From an uncultured Faecalibacterium sp. (GTDB lineage: Bacteria; Bacillota; Clostridia; Oscillospirales; Ruminococcaceae), in NCBI GenBank assembly GCA_937917475.1, contig CALDNF010000007.1, positions 1 through 6,927 on the forward strand: DNA of 6,927 nt, read 5' to 3'. Within the stretch, counting starts at the first letter, position 1. Each line of letters starts with the position of its first letter. This document shows, in pieces, positions 1 to 5,868 of the stretch. Position numbers and translations under genes: made by a program. A model generated the notes under the pieces. That model saw only the letters and a program-made list of their open reading frames with translations. It was not told the origin of the DNA and ran no database searches.

Positions 1-91
1 GGTGAGTAACTCGTTGGAAGAGATCATAAAGAGCCTTTCCTCATAGAAAGTAAGGAGGCTCTTTATGATCTCTTCCAACGAGTTACTCACC
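1..91. repeat. Perfect 36-bp inverted repeat with a 19-nt loop at the window edge
   Basis: Bases 1-36 are the exact reverse complement of bases 56-91, with no mismatch; bases 37-55 form the spacer. The right arm contains the last part of the AAGGAGG ribosome site (52-58), the ATG (65-67) and the first nine codons of the amidohydrolase. The left arm therefore encodes the same MISSNELLT start on the minus strand (ATG at 27-25), reading out of the window. The left arm starts at base 1, so the repeat may extend further. It could be a fold-back assembly or amplification artefact at a contig end, the edge of a real inverted duplication, or a very stable mRNA hairpin hiding the start codon. The sequence alone cannot separate these. 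No promoter is visible in bases 1-64. Confidence 0.95.
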
Positions 92-1276
92 GAAGCAAAA
101 GCACTGGAGCCCCAGCTGCAGAACTGGCGGCGGACGCTCCACCGGCACCCGGAGGTGGGCTTTGACCTGCCTGAGACCCGGGCACTGGTCAAAACGGCCC
201 TGACGGAGATGGGCTACACCCCGCAGGACTGCGGCAAGGCCGGTATCATTGCACTGGCCGGGGGCCGAAAGCCAGGCAAGACCATCCTGCTGCGGGGCGA
301 CATGGACGCTCTGCCCATTCAGGAAGAGTCCGGGGAAGAATTTGCGTCGGAGCTGCCCGGCAGGATGCACGGCTGCGGCCATGATATGCACACGGCCATG
401 ATGCTGGGTGCAGCAAAGCTCCTCAAGGCCCACGAGGATGAGATTGAGGGCACGGTCAAGCTGGAATTCCAGCCTGCCGAGGAGATTTTTCAGGGTTCGC
501 CGGATATGATCGCCCACGGCCTGCTGGAGAACCCGAAGGTGGATGCCGCTGTGATGTTCCATGTTCTGGCCGGGATGCCTCTGCCTGCCGGTACCGTGCT
601 GGTACCCGGCGGCGGCATCACCATGGCAAGCTGCGAGCAGTATCACATCACCGTTCATGGCAAGGGCGGACACGGCTCCATGCCCAATGCCTGCATCGAC
701 CCCATCACCGCCGCAGCCCACATCCACATTGCCTTACAGGAGATCAACAGCCGGGAACTGGACCCCAGCGGCTTCGGCGTCTTTACCACCGGCAAATTTC
801 AGGCCGGAGCGGCTTCCAACGTCATCCCGGACAAGGCGGAGATGTTTGGCACCATCCGTACCACCGACCCTGACAACAAAACCGGGGCTCTCATCCGGCA
901 GCGAATGACCGAAATCGCACAGGGCGTTGCCGCCGCTTACCGCTGCACGGCAGAGGTCGAGTTCAGTGATTTCTGCCCCTGCATGGTGGTAGACAACGCT
1001 CTTGCCGCCGATGCTCTGACCTATATGACCGAGCTTCTGGGCAAGGGTGCCATGGACATGACCCCCATCACCGGAGGCAAGCCCGGCGGCGGCAGCGAAG
1101 ATTTCGCCTTTGTGAGCCACGAGGTGCCCACCGTGAGTATGTTTCTCTCAGCGGGCAGCTCCAAGGACGGCTACCTCTACGGCCAGCATCACCCCAAGGT
1201 GCGGTTTGACGACAGCATCCTCTACGAGGGCTCTGCGGCTTACAGCTGGTTTGCCCTGCGTTGGCTGTGCAAATAA
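65..1276 (+). CDS. M20 family (M20D-type) metallo-amidohydrolase / peptidase
   Basis: 403-aa cytoplasmic zinc-type hydrolase of the M20D group (N-acyl-amino-acid amidohydrolase, hippurate hydrolase and IAA-amino-acid hydrolase relatives). These cleave the amide bond of N-acylated amino acids or short peptides; the substrate here cannot be read from sequence. No signal peptide or membrane segment is seen. Motifs in order: HRHPE (26-30); GDMDALP (78-84); HGCGHD (102-107), with likely metal ligands Cys104 and His106; PAEE (137-140), with the catalytic/ligand Glu pair 139-140; His166 in MFHV; the lid/dimerisation domain at about 185-300, opening with YHITVHGKGGHGS; GGSEDFAF (342-349); and HHP (375-377), giving the last ligand His. 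All expected metal-site positions are present and the length is normal for the family. The start is the ATG six bases after AAGGAGG (52-58). The first nine codons lie inside the inverted repeat at the window edge, so the promoter is unknown. Transcription should end at the hairpin at 1291-1328. Confidence 0.93.
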   Translation: MISSNELLTEAKALEPQLQNWRRTLHRHPEVGFDLPETRALVKTALTEMGYTPQDCGKAGIIALAGGRKPGKTILLRGDMDALPIQEESGEEFASELPGRMHGCGHDMHTAMMLGAAKLLKAHEDEIEGTVKLEFQPAEEIFQGSPDMIAHGLLENPKVDAAVMFHVLAGMPLPAGTVLVPGGGITMASCEQYHITVHGKGGHGSMPNACIDPITAAAHIHIALQEINSRELDPSGFGVFTTGKFQAGAASNVIPDKAEMFGTIRTTDPDNKTGALIRQRMTEIAQGVAAAYRCTAEVEFSDFCPCMVVDNALAADALTYMTELLGKGAMDMTPITGGKPGGGSEDFAFVSHEVPTVSMFLSAGSSKDGYLYGQHHPKVRFDDSILYEGSAAYSWFALRWLCK

Positions 1277-1290
1277 CTTCAAGCGTGACA

Positions 1291-1328
1291 CAAAAAATGG
1301 CTGTGCCTTTCGGCACAGCCATTTTTTG
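1291..1328. terminator. Bidirectional intrinsic terminator between two convergent genes
   Basis: A 17-bp perfect stem (1291-1307 with 1312-1328) has a TTTC tetraloop. The stem is GC-rich near the loop (GGCTGTGCC) and has an A6 run on the left and a T6 run on the right. It therefore reads as stem plus U-run on both strands. It lies 14 bases after the amidohydrolase stop and 18 bases after the fhs stop on the opposite strand, so it serves both genes. Confidence 0.93.
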
Positions 1329-1346
1329 ATGCAGAGATGATATTTC

Positions 1347-3008
1347 TCAGAACAGACCGGTGATCTTGCCGTCGGCATCCACGTCAATGTTGACGGCGGC
1401 AGGTTTCTTGGGCAGGCCGGGCATGGTCATGATATTGCCACAGATGACCACCACGAAACCAGCACCGGCGGCAAGGCGGACTTCCCGCACTTCCATGGTA
1501 AAACCGGTGGGAGCGGCCAGCAGCTTTGCGTTATCGCTGAAGCTGTACTGGGTCTTGGCGATGCAGACCGGCAGATTGCCATAGCCCATCTCGGTCAGCT
1601 CGGCAAGGGTCTTGCTGGCGGCGGCACTGAAATTCACGCCGTCGGCACGGTAGATCTTGGTGGCAATGGCCTTGACCTTCTCCTTGAGGGGCATATCCAG
1701 CGGATAGGTGTACTGGATGGGACGGTCCTCCATGATCTTGAGGACTTCTTCGGCCAGAGCCTTGCCGCCCTCGCCGCCCTTGGCAAAGACCTCGCTGAGG
1801 ACGCAGGGCACGCCCTGCTCGGCACAGGCCTGCTCCACACAGGCCTGCTCTTCGGGGGTATCGGTGGGGAAGGCATTGACAGCCACCACCACCGGCAGGC
1901 CAAAGCCGTTCTTCAGGTTGTCGATGTGGCGGAGCAGGTTGGGCAGGCCCGCCTTGACAGCCTCGAGGTTAGGCTGGTTCAGGTCTGCCTTGGCAACGCC
2001 GCCGTGGCTCTTGAGGGCCCGGACGGTAGCCACCAGCACACAGGCACTGGGAGCAATGCCCGCATAGCGGCACTTGATATCGAGGAACTTTTCTGCACCC
2101 AGATCTGCGCCGAAGCCCGCCTCGGTGATGACGTAATCGGCCAGCGACAGGCTGAGCTTGGTTGCCATGACGCTGTTGCAGCCGTGGGCGATGTTGGCAA
2201 AGGGGCCGCCGTGGATGATGGCGGGGTTGTTCTCAAGTGTCTGGACGAGGTTGGGGTCCAGCGCATCCTTGAGCAGAGCGGTCATAGCACCAGCGGCACC
2301 GATCTGCCCGGCGGTCACCGGCTTGCCCTCATAGGTGTAGGCGCAGACGATCTTGCTCAGCCGCTCCTTCAGGTCGGAGATGCTGGTTGCCAGACAGAAG
2401 ATGGCCATGACCTCGCTGGCAACGGTGATATCAAAACCGTCCTCCCGGGGAGTGCCGTTGACCTTGCCGCCCAGACCATCCACGATGAACCGGAGCTGGC
2501 GGTCGTTCATGTCCATGCAGCGTTTCCATGTGATCCGCCGGGGGTCGATGTTCAGGGGGTTACCCTGCTGGATGCTGTTGTCGATCATGGCCGCCAGCAG
2601 GTTGTTGGCCGTCCCGATGGCGTGGAGGTCGCCGGTGAAGTGGAGGTTGATATCCTCCATGGGCACCACCTGCGCATAGCCGCCGCCTGCTGCGCCGCCC
2701 TTGATGCCGAACACCGGCCCCAGCGAGGGCTCACGGAGGCAGAGCATGGTCTTTTTGCCCAGAGCGTTCATGGCATCGGCCAGACCCACGCTGGTGGTGG
2801 TCTTGCCCTCGCCCGCCGGGGTGGGACTGATGGCGGTGACCAGGATCATCTTGCCCTGCTTTTGGGCCTTGTGGATGAGCCGGTGGTTGATCTTGGCCTT
2901 ATAGCGGCCATAGGGGATCACATCCTCGTCGGCAAGGCCGAGAGAGGCAGCGATCTCCGAAATGGGCTTCATTTTGGCTTCCTGTGCGATCTCGATATCA
3001 GACTTCAT
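1347..3008 (-). CDS. fhs: Formate--tetrahydrofolate ligase (10-formyl-THF synthetase)
   Basis: 553-aa cytoplasmic enzyme that joins formate to tetrahydrofolate using ATP, giving 10-formyl-THF for purine synthesis and other one-carbon uses; it is homotetrameric in known bacterial cases. The length is right for the bacterial monofunctional family. Visible motifs: the nucleotide-binding loop TPAGEGKTT (63-71); the family signature GIKGGAAGGGY (101-111); and the second signature VATVRALKSHGG (326-337). The C-terminus ends in GKITGLF. Start: ATG at 3008, seven bases after AAAAGGAGG (3016-3024 on the plus strand). The gene is preceded by its own promoter and a ZTP riboswitch with a terminator, so it is probably regulated by purine/folate status. 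It is followed by the shared terminator at 1291-1328, which fits a single-gene unit. A 15-base in-frame tandem repeat encodes EQACV/EQACA at residues 387-396. No other folate gene is adjacent. Confidence 0.98.
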   Translation of the reverse strand: MKSDIEIAQEAKMKPISEIAASLGLADEDVIPYGRYKAKINHRLIHKAQKQGKMILVTAISPTPAGEGKTTTSVGLADAMNALGKKTMLCLREPSLGPVFGIKGGAAGGGYAQVVPMEDINLHFTGDLHAIGTANNLLAAMIDNSIQQGNPLNIDPRRITWKRCMDMNDRQLRFIVDGLGGKVNGTPREDGFDITVASEVMAIFCLATSISDLKERLSKIVCAYTYEGKPVTAGQIGAAGAMTALLKDALDPNLVQTLENNPAIIHGGPFANIAHGCNSVMATKLSLSLADYVITEAGFGADLGAEKFLDIKCRYAGIAPSACVLVATVRALKSHGGVAKADLNQPNLEAVKAGLPNLLRHIDNLKNGFGLPVVVAVNAFPTDTPEEQACVEQACAEQGVPCVLSEVFAKGGEGGKALAEEVLKIMEDRPIQYTYPLDMPLKEKVKAIATKIYRADGVNFSAAASKTLAELTEMGYGNLPVCIAKTQYSFSDNAKLLAAPTGFTMEVREVRLAAGAGFVVVICGNIMTMPGLPKKPAAVNIDVDADGKITGLF

Positions 3009-3043
3009 GGTTTGTCCTCCTTTTCAGCGCAGAACAGGCAATG

Positions 3044-3083
3044 AAAAAGGGCAGCTCTGCGCAGCGGTTGCGCAAAGCTGCCC
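3044..3083 (-). terminator. Intrinsic terminator (expression platform) of the ZTP riboswitch
   Basis: On the minus strand, GGGCAGCT (3083-3076) and TTGCGC (3075-3070) pair with TGCGC (3062-3058) and AGCTGCCC (3056-3049). This gives a 13-bp stem with one internal mismatch (3075/3057) and a 7-base loop, followed by TTTTT (3048-3044). The 5' arm uses the GGGCA at 3083-3079, four bases of which (3082-3079) also close helix P3 of the aptamer. Aptamer and terminator are therefore mutually exclusive, the layout of an ON switch: ligand bound, aptamer kept, terminator not formed, fhs transcribed. It may also stop read-through from the upstream SGNH gene. Confidence 0.88.
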
Positions 3084-3158
3084 AGACGGTCGGCATTTTG
3101 TTCCTCAGCTTTTCTCACACTGTGGTGCTCCACAAGATTCCGTCAGCAAGAAGAGCTG
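3077..3158 (-). promoter_or_regulatory. ZTP riboswitch aptamer (pfl motif) controlling fhs
   Basis: Read on the minus strand, the leader shows the ZTP/ZMP riboswitch hallmarks. Helix P1 pairs CAGCTCTTCT (3158-3149) with AGAAAAGCTG (3115-3106), with one mismatch. It is followed by CTGACGGAA (3146-3138) and hairpin P2, TGTGG/CCACA (3134-3130 with 3125-3121). The 3' domain reads ATGCCGACCGTCTGGGCA (3096-3079). In it TGCC/GGCA form P3 (3095-3092 with 3082-3079), and CCGTC in its loop (3089-3085) pairs with GACGG (3144-3140) as the expected pseudoknot. From memory, the CTGACGGAA and GCCGACCGTCTGGGC blocks match the structurally studied Fusobacterium ulcerans aptamer. This class is known upstream of fhs and purine genes; the ligand signals 10-formyl-THF shortage. 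It sits between a promoter and a terminator. Confidence 0.93.
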
Positions 3159-3172
3159 TTTGTGACAATGTT

Positions 3173-3202
3173 AAGATAACATAACTCCGCCGCTTTTGTC
3201 AA
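3173..3202 (-). promoter_or_regulatory. Sigma-A-type promoter for the fhs leader
   Basis: On the minus strand, TTGACA (3202-3197) is a perfect -35 box and TATCTT (3178-3173) a fair -10 box (4 of 6 matches), with an 18-base spacer. The predicted start is near 3166, about eight bases before helix P1 of the riboswitch, which fits an aptamer-first transcript. The -35 box overlaps the TGA stop (3201-3199) of the SGNH hydrolase gene, so no separate intergenic space exists before it. Confidence 0.7.
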
Positions 3203-4110
3203 GCAGCAGCGGCGACATTTTCTGCCACACGGTGGGTGCGCAGGTAATCCACCCAGACAGTATATCCATCCATCTTGATATGGTAGCCGTCGGGCTGGGC
3301 ATACTCCGCCCGCAGGTCACCGTTCTCATCAGCCAGCACCTCCCACAGGTTGAGGAAGGAACAGCCTTTTTCCAGTGCGATCGCAGCCAGTTCATTGTTG
3401 ATCTCACACAGCCGCTCCTTGTACAGGCCCGGGTGGGTCTGGCGTACTTCGGGCCGCACCGGGGTGATGGACTGGACGTAGATATGGGTGTTGGGCAGAG
3501 ACTGGCTCAGCATATCCAGCATGAGCCGGTAATAGGTCAGGAAGCTGCTGTAATCGCCGTCCCGGTTGAGGACATTGGTGCCCAGCAGAACGTAAAGGTT
3601 CTTGGGCTGCTGGGCGGCAAGGGCTTCCATGGGCACTTCCTTCACGCCGTCGGCCCGCTTGCAGGAGGTGCCGTTGACCACAGCGTTGGGCCCCACCCCC
3701 TTATAGGCGCAGAACATGGCGTGGGGCAGGCCGGTGGAGTACATCTGCATCCCCTGCGTCAGGCTGTCACCCAGGAAGCTGTCCTGTGCAAACACGCTGC
3801 GGTCCACCGGGTCGGAGGCAGGAAGAGCCGCCAAGCGGAAATCCATGGCCGTGGTGCCGTCGGCCCGGGTCTGGACACTGATCTGCCGGGCGGGGGTGTA
3901 GCGGATGGTGTTCCACTCATTGCCCGGCACAGCCTGCTGCAAAATGCTGATCTCGGCGGTGCGGTCCGAGGCCTGCGCACGGTGCAGCACCTGCCACATC
4001 GTTCCCATCGCTCCCAGCAGGATCAGCAGCACAAGCAGAGCTGCCACAATGAACCGCCGCCGCCACCGTTTGTGTAAGATCCGTCTGCGGTATTCCTGAT
4101 AGTCCGCCAT
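3199..4110 (-). CDS. Membrane-anchored SGNH/GDSL hydrolase
   Basis: 303-aa protein with a basic cytoplasmic N-terminus (RRRILHKRWRRR, 8-19), one membrane segment (about 20-41) and an outside C-terminal domain, as in a type II anchor. The hydrolase domain has block I FLGDSLTQG (112-120, nucleophile Ser116), an oxyanion-type block III GTN (177-179) and the block V DGYH (274-277, Asp274 and His277), so the triad is intact. Family members are esterases or deacetylases, often acting on cell-wall or surface polysaccharide O-acetyl groups; the substrate here is not known. I chose the ATG at 4110 because it has GGAGGG (4117-4122) six bases upstream and puts the basic patch and membrane segment at the N-terminus. 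A longer reading to 4230 would run through the promoter. It has its own promoter at 4163-4191. No clear terminator follows before the fhs leader. Confidence 0.88.
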   Translation of the reverse strand: MADYQEYRRRILHKRWRRRFIVAALLVLLILLGAMGTMWQVLHRAQASDRTAEISILQQAVPGNEWNTIRYTPARQISVQTRADGTTAMDFRLAALPASDPVDRSVFAQDSFLGDSLTQGMQMYSTGLPHAMFCAYKGVGPNAVVNGTSCKRADGVKEVPMEALAAQQPKNLYVLLGTNVLNRDGDYSSFLTYYRLMLDMLSQSLPNTHIYVQSITPVRPEVRQTHPGLYKERLCEINNELAAIALEKGCSFLNLWEVLADENGDLRAEYAQPDGYHIKMDGYTVWVDYLRTHRVAENVAAAA

Positions 4111-4132
4111 AACCTGCCCTCCGTCGGTTCCC

Positions 4133-4149
4133 GGGGACACGGTGTCCCC
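4133..4149. promoter_or_regulatory. GGGGACAC palindrome in the SGNH gene leader (possible operator)
   Basis: GGGGACAC (4133-4140) and GTGTCCCC (4142-4149) form a perfect 8-bp dyad around one central base. It lies downstream of the predicted transcription start (about 4156) and 11 bases before the GGAGGG ribosome site of the SGNH gene. A dyad this tight is a plausible repressor site. In RNA it would form a short GC-rich hairpin near the 5' end, which could protect the mRNA. I do not recognise the regulator. Confidence 0.45.
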
Positions 4150-4162
4150 TGTTGTTACCTGT

Positions 4163-4191
4163 ATTATACCGCCCGCTGTCTCCGTGTGCAA
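4163..4191 (-). promoter_or_regulatory. Promoter of the SGNH hydrolase gene
   Basis: On the minus strand, TTGCAC (4191-4186) and a consensus TATAAT (4168-4163) are separated by 17 bases. The predicted start is near 4156, giving a leader of about 45 bases that includes the GGGGACAC dyad. It is divergent from the promoter at 4225-4254. Confidence 0.75.
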
Positions 4192-4224
4192 GCGTGAAAA
4201 ATTTGCTCCGGAAGAGCCCCTCCC

Positions 4225-4254
4225 TTGCATCTGCTGCTATAAATGTGTTATACT
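4225..4254 (+). promoter_or_regulatory. Extended -10 promoter of the small unknown gene
   Basis: TTGCAT (4225-4230) and TATACT (4249-4254) are 18 bases apart, and TG at 4246-4247 gives an extended -10. The predicted start is near 4261, about 26 bases before the ATG at 4287. Confidence 0.75.
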
Positions 4255-4286
4255 GGATTGAATCAAACGATAGGGAGGCTTTCACG

Positions 4287-4574
4287 ATGCCATTTACTCC
4301 AAAACTGACTTATAAAGGCAAGCCCCTCGTCCGCAAGGACAACGAGCTGTATTACGGCCGTATGACCGATCCTTATGTGCTGTATCTCCAGATCCTGACC
4401 ACCACCCCCATGGCCGGCCAGCAGGTAGCCGATAAAGTTCACCTGATGCTGCTTTCCACCGACGACACCAAGGCTCCGGAGGCCCGGGTCGCCCGCCAGA
4501 CCACCAAGCACGGCCTGTACAATGCACTGGACATCGGCAGCATCTGGCTGCAGAAGGCCAACGAGACCCGCTGA
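4287..4574 (+). CDS. Small basic protein of unknown function
   Basis: 95-aa protein that I do not recognise. It has no cysteine, no signal peptide and no membrane segment, and carries a net positive charge (13 Lys/Arg against 9 Asp/Glu). The N-terminal part (about 6-40) alternates charged and aromatic or hydrophobic stretches (KLTYKGKPLVRKDNELYYG, then YVLYLQIL), consistent with beta strands. The rest has a polar loop (STDDTKAPEAR, 57-67) and an amphipathic end (LYNALDIGSIWLQ). It is a real gene by signals: GGGAGG (4273-4278) eight bases before the ATG, an extended -10 promoter upstream, and a strong terminator 17 bases after the stop. It is therefore a stand-alone transcription unit, probably well expressed. 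Neighbours give no clear hint of its job; the divergent SGNH gene shares only the promoter region. Confidence 0.85.
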   Translation: MPFTPKLTYKGKPLVRKDNELYYGRMTDPYVLYLQILTTTPMAGQQVADKVHLMLLSTDDTKAPEARVARQTTKHGLYNALDIGSIWLQKANETR

Positions 4575-4591
4575 TCTTCGCCTGAAAGCTC

Positions 4592-4627
4592 AAAAGGGCT
4601 GTTCCCCATCGGGAACAGTCCTTTTTT
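4592..4627 (+). terminator. Intrinsic terminator after the small unknown gene
   Basis: A 15-bp stem (4592-4606 with 4611-4625, one G-T pair) has a CATC loop, a core of GGGCTGTTCCC, and a T6 run at 4622-4627. It lies just downstream of the small gene's stop (4574) and ends two bases before the -35 box of the next promoter, insulating the desulfurase-thiI operon. Confidence 0.92.
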
Positions 4628-4628
4628 G

Positions 4629-4657
4629 TTGGCAAACCGTCGCTTCTGTGCTATAAT
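4629..4657 (+). promoter_or_regulatory. Strong promoter of the desulfurase-thiI operon
   Basis: TTGGCA (4629-4634) and consensus TATAAT (4652-4657) are 17 bases apart, with TG at 4649-4650 making an extended -10. The predicted start is near 4664, a leader of about 38 bases before the ATG at 4702. This rules out meaningful use of an in-frame TTG at 4672, which has no ribosome site. Confidence 0.85.
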
Positions 4658-4701
4658 CATCATGGTTTATTTTGTATATTACAAAGGCAGGAATCAATTT
4701 T

Positions 4702-5853
4702 ATGCTGCAAAATCCTGAGATCCATTACCTCGACAACGCCGCCACCACTATGGTAGCCCCGGAGGTGGCCGATGTCATCAACAACGCCATGCGAGAGCAC
4801 TGGGCAAACCCCTCCTCCCTTTACGTCCCGGGTGCCCAAAGCGAAGCCGCCCTGAACGCTGCCCGGGCTGTCGTTGCCCGCACGCTGGGCTGCAAGCCCC
4901 GGGAGCTCTATTTCACCTCCTGCGGCAGCGAGAGCAACAATCTGGCCCTGCTGGGTGCCGCCCTGACCCGAAGCTTCGGCAAGGGGATCGTGGTATCCGG
5001 CTTTGAGCACCCCAGCGTTCAGAAACCGCTGGAACGGCTGGCCAAGATGGGCTATGACGTCACCGTGGTCAACCCCCGGCCCGACGGCACGCTGGACATT
5101 GACGAAATGCTGGCCCATGTAGACAAAAACACCATCCTGACCGCCTGCATGATGGTCAACAACGAGATTGGCACCCGGAACGACGTGGAGCGGCTGGCTG
5201 CTGCGGTCAAGCAGAAAAACAGCCGCACCATCGTCCATGTAGATGCCGTTCAGGCCTGGATGCGGGTGCCCATCAAGCTGGACAACATCGACACCCTCTC
5301 GGTCAGCGGGCACAAGATTCATGCCCCCAAAGGCATCGGAGCCCTCTACCTCAGTGACCGGCTGGTACAGGCGTTCCAGCCGCCCTATCTGGGCGGCGAG
5401 CAGGAGCGGGAAATGCGCCCCGGCACTGAGAACCTGCCCTACGCCATGGGCCTTGCCGCAGCCGCCAGCCGGCTGGCAAAGAGTATGAAGAGCCGGGACA
5501 CTGCCATCCGGGCCCTGAACGCCCGGCTGCGGGAAGGACTGAAAGCCTTCCCGGAAGTGGAGATCAACAGCCCGGATTCTGCCGTAGCCGAGGTTCTGAA
5601 TTTCAGTGAAAACTGCATCAAGAGCGAAACCATGCTGGCATTTCTGGCGGAAAAGAACATCTACGTTTCTTCGGCCAGTGCCTGCGGCCGGGGTCAGCCC
5701 AGCCACACCCTCGCCGCTATGGGCCGTTCTCCCCTTGCCATCGACACCGCCATCCGGGTATCGTTCTGTGCAGACAACACCCCCGAGGATGTGGATGCGT
5801 TCCTCAACCGCTTTGAGGACGGCATGAAGCATCTGCAACGGATCAAGAAATAA
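4702..5853 (+). CDS. nifS: Cysteine desulfurase (NifS/IscS class), likely sulfur donor for ThiI
   Basis: 383-aa PLP enzyme of the class V aminotransferase fold. It removes sulfur from L-cysteine, giving alanine and an enzyme persulfide. The start is the ATG at 4702, with CAGGA nine bases upstream, giving the usual opening IHYLDNAATT (7-16). Visible sites: the phosphate-binding loop SCGSESNN (73-80), His103 in FEHPS, NNEIGT (153-158), Asp181 in HVDAVQ, the PLP lysine Lys205 in SGHKIHAPKG, and the persulfide cysteine Cys328 in SSASACGRG. The length is normal. thiI starts 15 bases after the stop, in the same operon. In Bacillus subtilis a similar pair (NifZ-ThiI) makes 4-thiouridine in tRNA, so this enzyme is most likely the dedicated donor for ThiI. 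A general Fe-S cluster role is not excluded. The exact clade (NifZ, IscS or NifS) is not resolved, so the symbol is generic. Confidence 0.95.
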   Translation: MLQNPEIHYLDNAATTMVAPEVADVINNAMREHWANPSSLYVPGAQSEAALNAARAVVARTLGCKPRELYFTSCGSESNNLALLGAALTRSFGKGIVVSGFEHPSVQKPLERLAKMGYDVTVVNPRPDGTLDIDEMLAHVDKNTILTACMMVNNEIGTRNDVERLAAAVKQKNSRTIVHVDAVQAWMRVPIKLDNIDTLSVSGHKIHAPKGIGALYLSDRLVQAFQPPYLGGEQEREMRPGTENLPYAMGLAAAASRLAKSMKSRDTAIRALNARLREGLKAFPEVEINSPDSAVAEVLNFSENCIKSETMLAFLAEKNIYVSSASACGRGQPSHTLAAMGRSPLAIDTAIRVSFCADNTPEDVDAFLNRFEDGMKHLQRIKK

Positions 5854-5868
5854 TTTTTAGGAGTATTT

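Noticed and set aside
1..91. Invertible (phase-variable) promoter switch
   Set aside because: The spacer between the arms is only 19 bases and holds no promoter, the arms include coding sequence, and no recombinase gene is in the window.
1926..3044. Long plus-strand open frame (372 codons) opposite fhs
   Set aside because: It is the antisense frame of fhs, whose family signatures are unmistakable. The product is low-complexity and rich in Gly, Val, Asp and His, as expected from reverse-complemented GC-rich codons, and it has no family motif.
3188..3214. CGCCGCT/AGCGGCG hairpin at the end of the SGNH gene as its terminator
   Set aside because: The stem is only 7 bp with a 13-base loop and is not followed by a U-run on the minus strand (GAGTTATG follows). 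It also spans the fhs promoter.
3196..4077. Plus-strand open frame (293 codons) opposite the SGNH hydrolase
   Set aside because: The minus strand has an intact GDSL-type triad, a membrane anchor, a ribosome site and a promoter; the plus frame has none of these.
4111..4230. N-terminal extension of the SGNH gene by 40 codons
   Set aside because: It would be translated from DNA that includes the promoter's -10 and -35 boxes, and the first ATG at 4230 has no useful ribosome site; the ATG at 4110 has one.
4660..5838. Long minus-strand open frame (392 codons) opposite the desulfurase
   Set aside because: It is the complement of a gene with a complete PLP active site; this frame has no recognisable domain, and it would run across the operon promoter.
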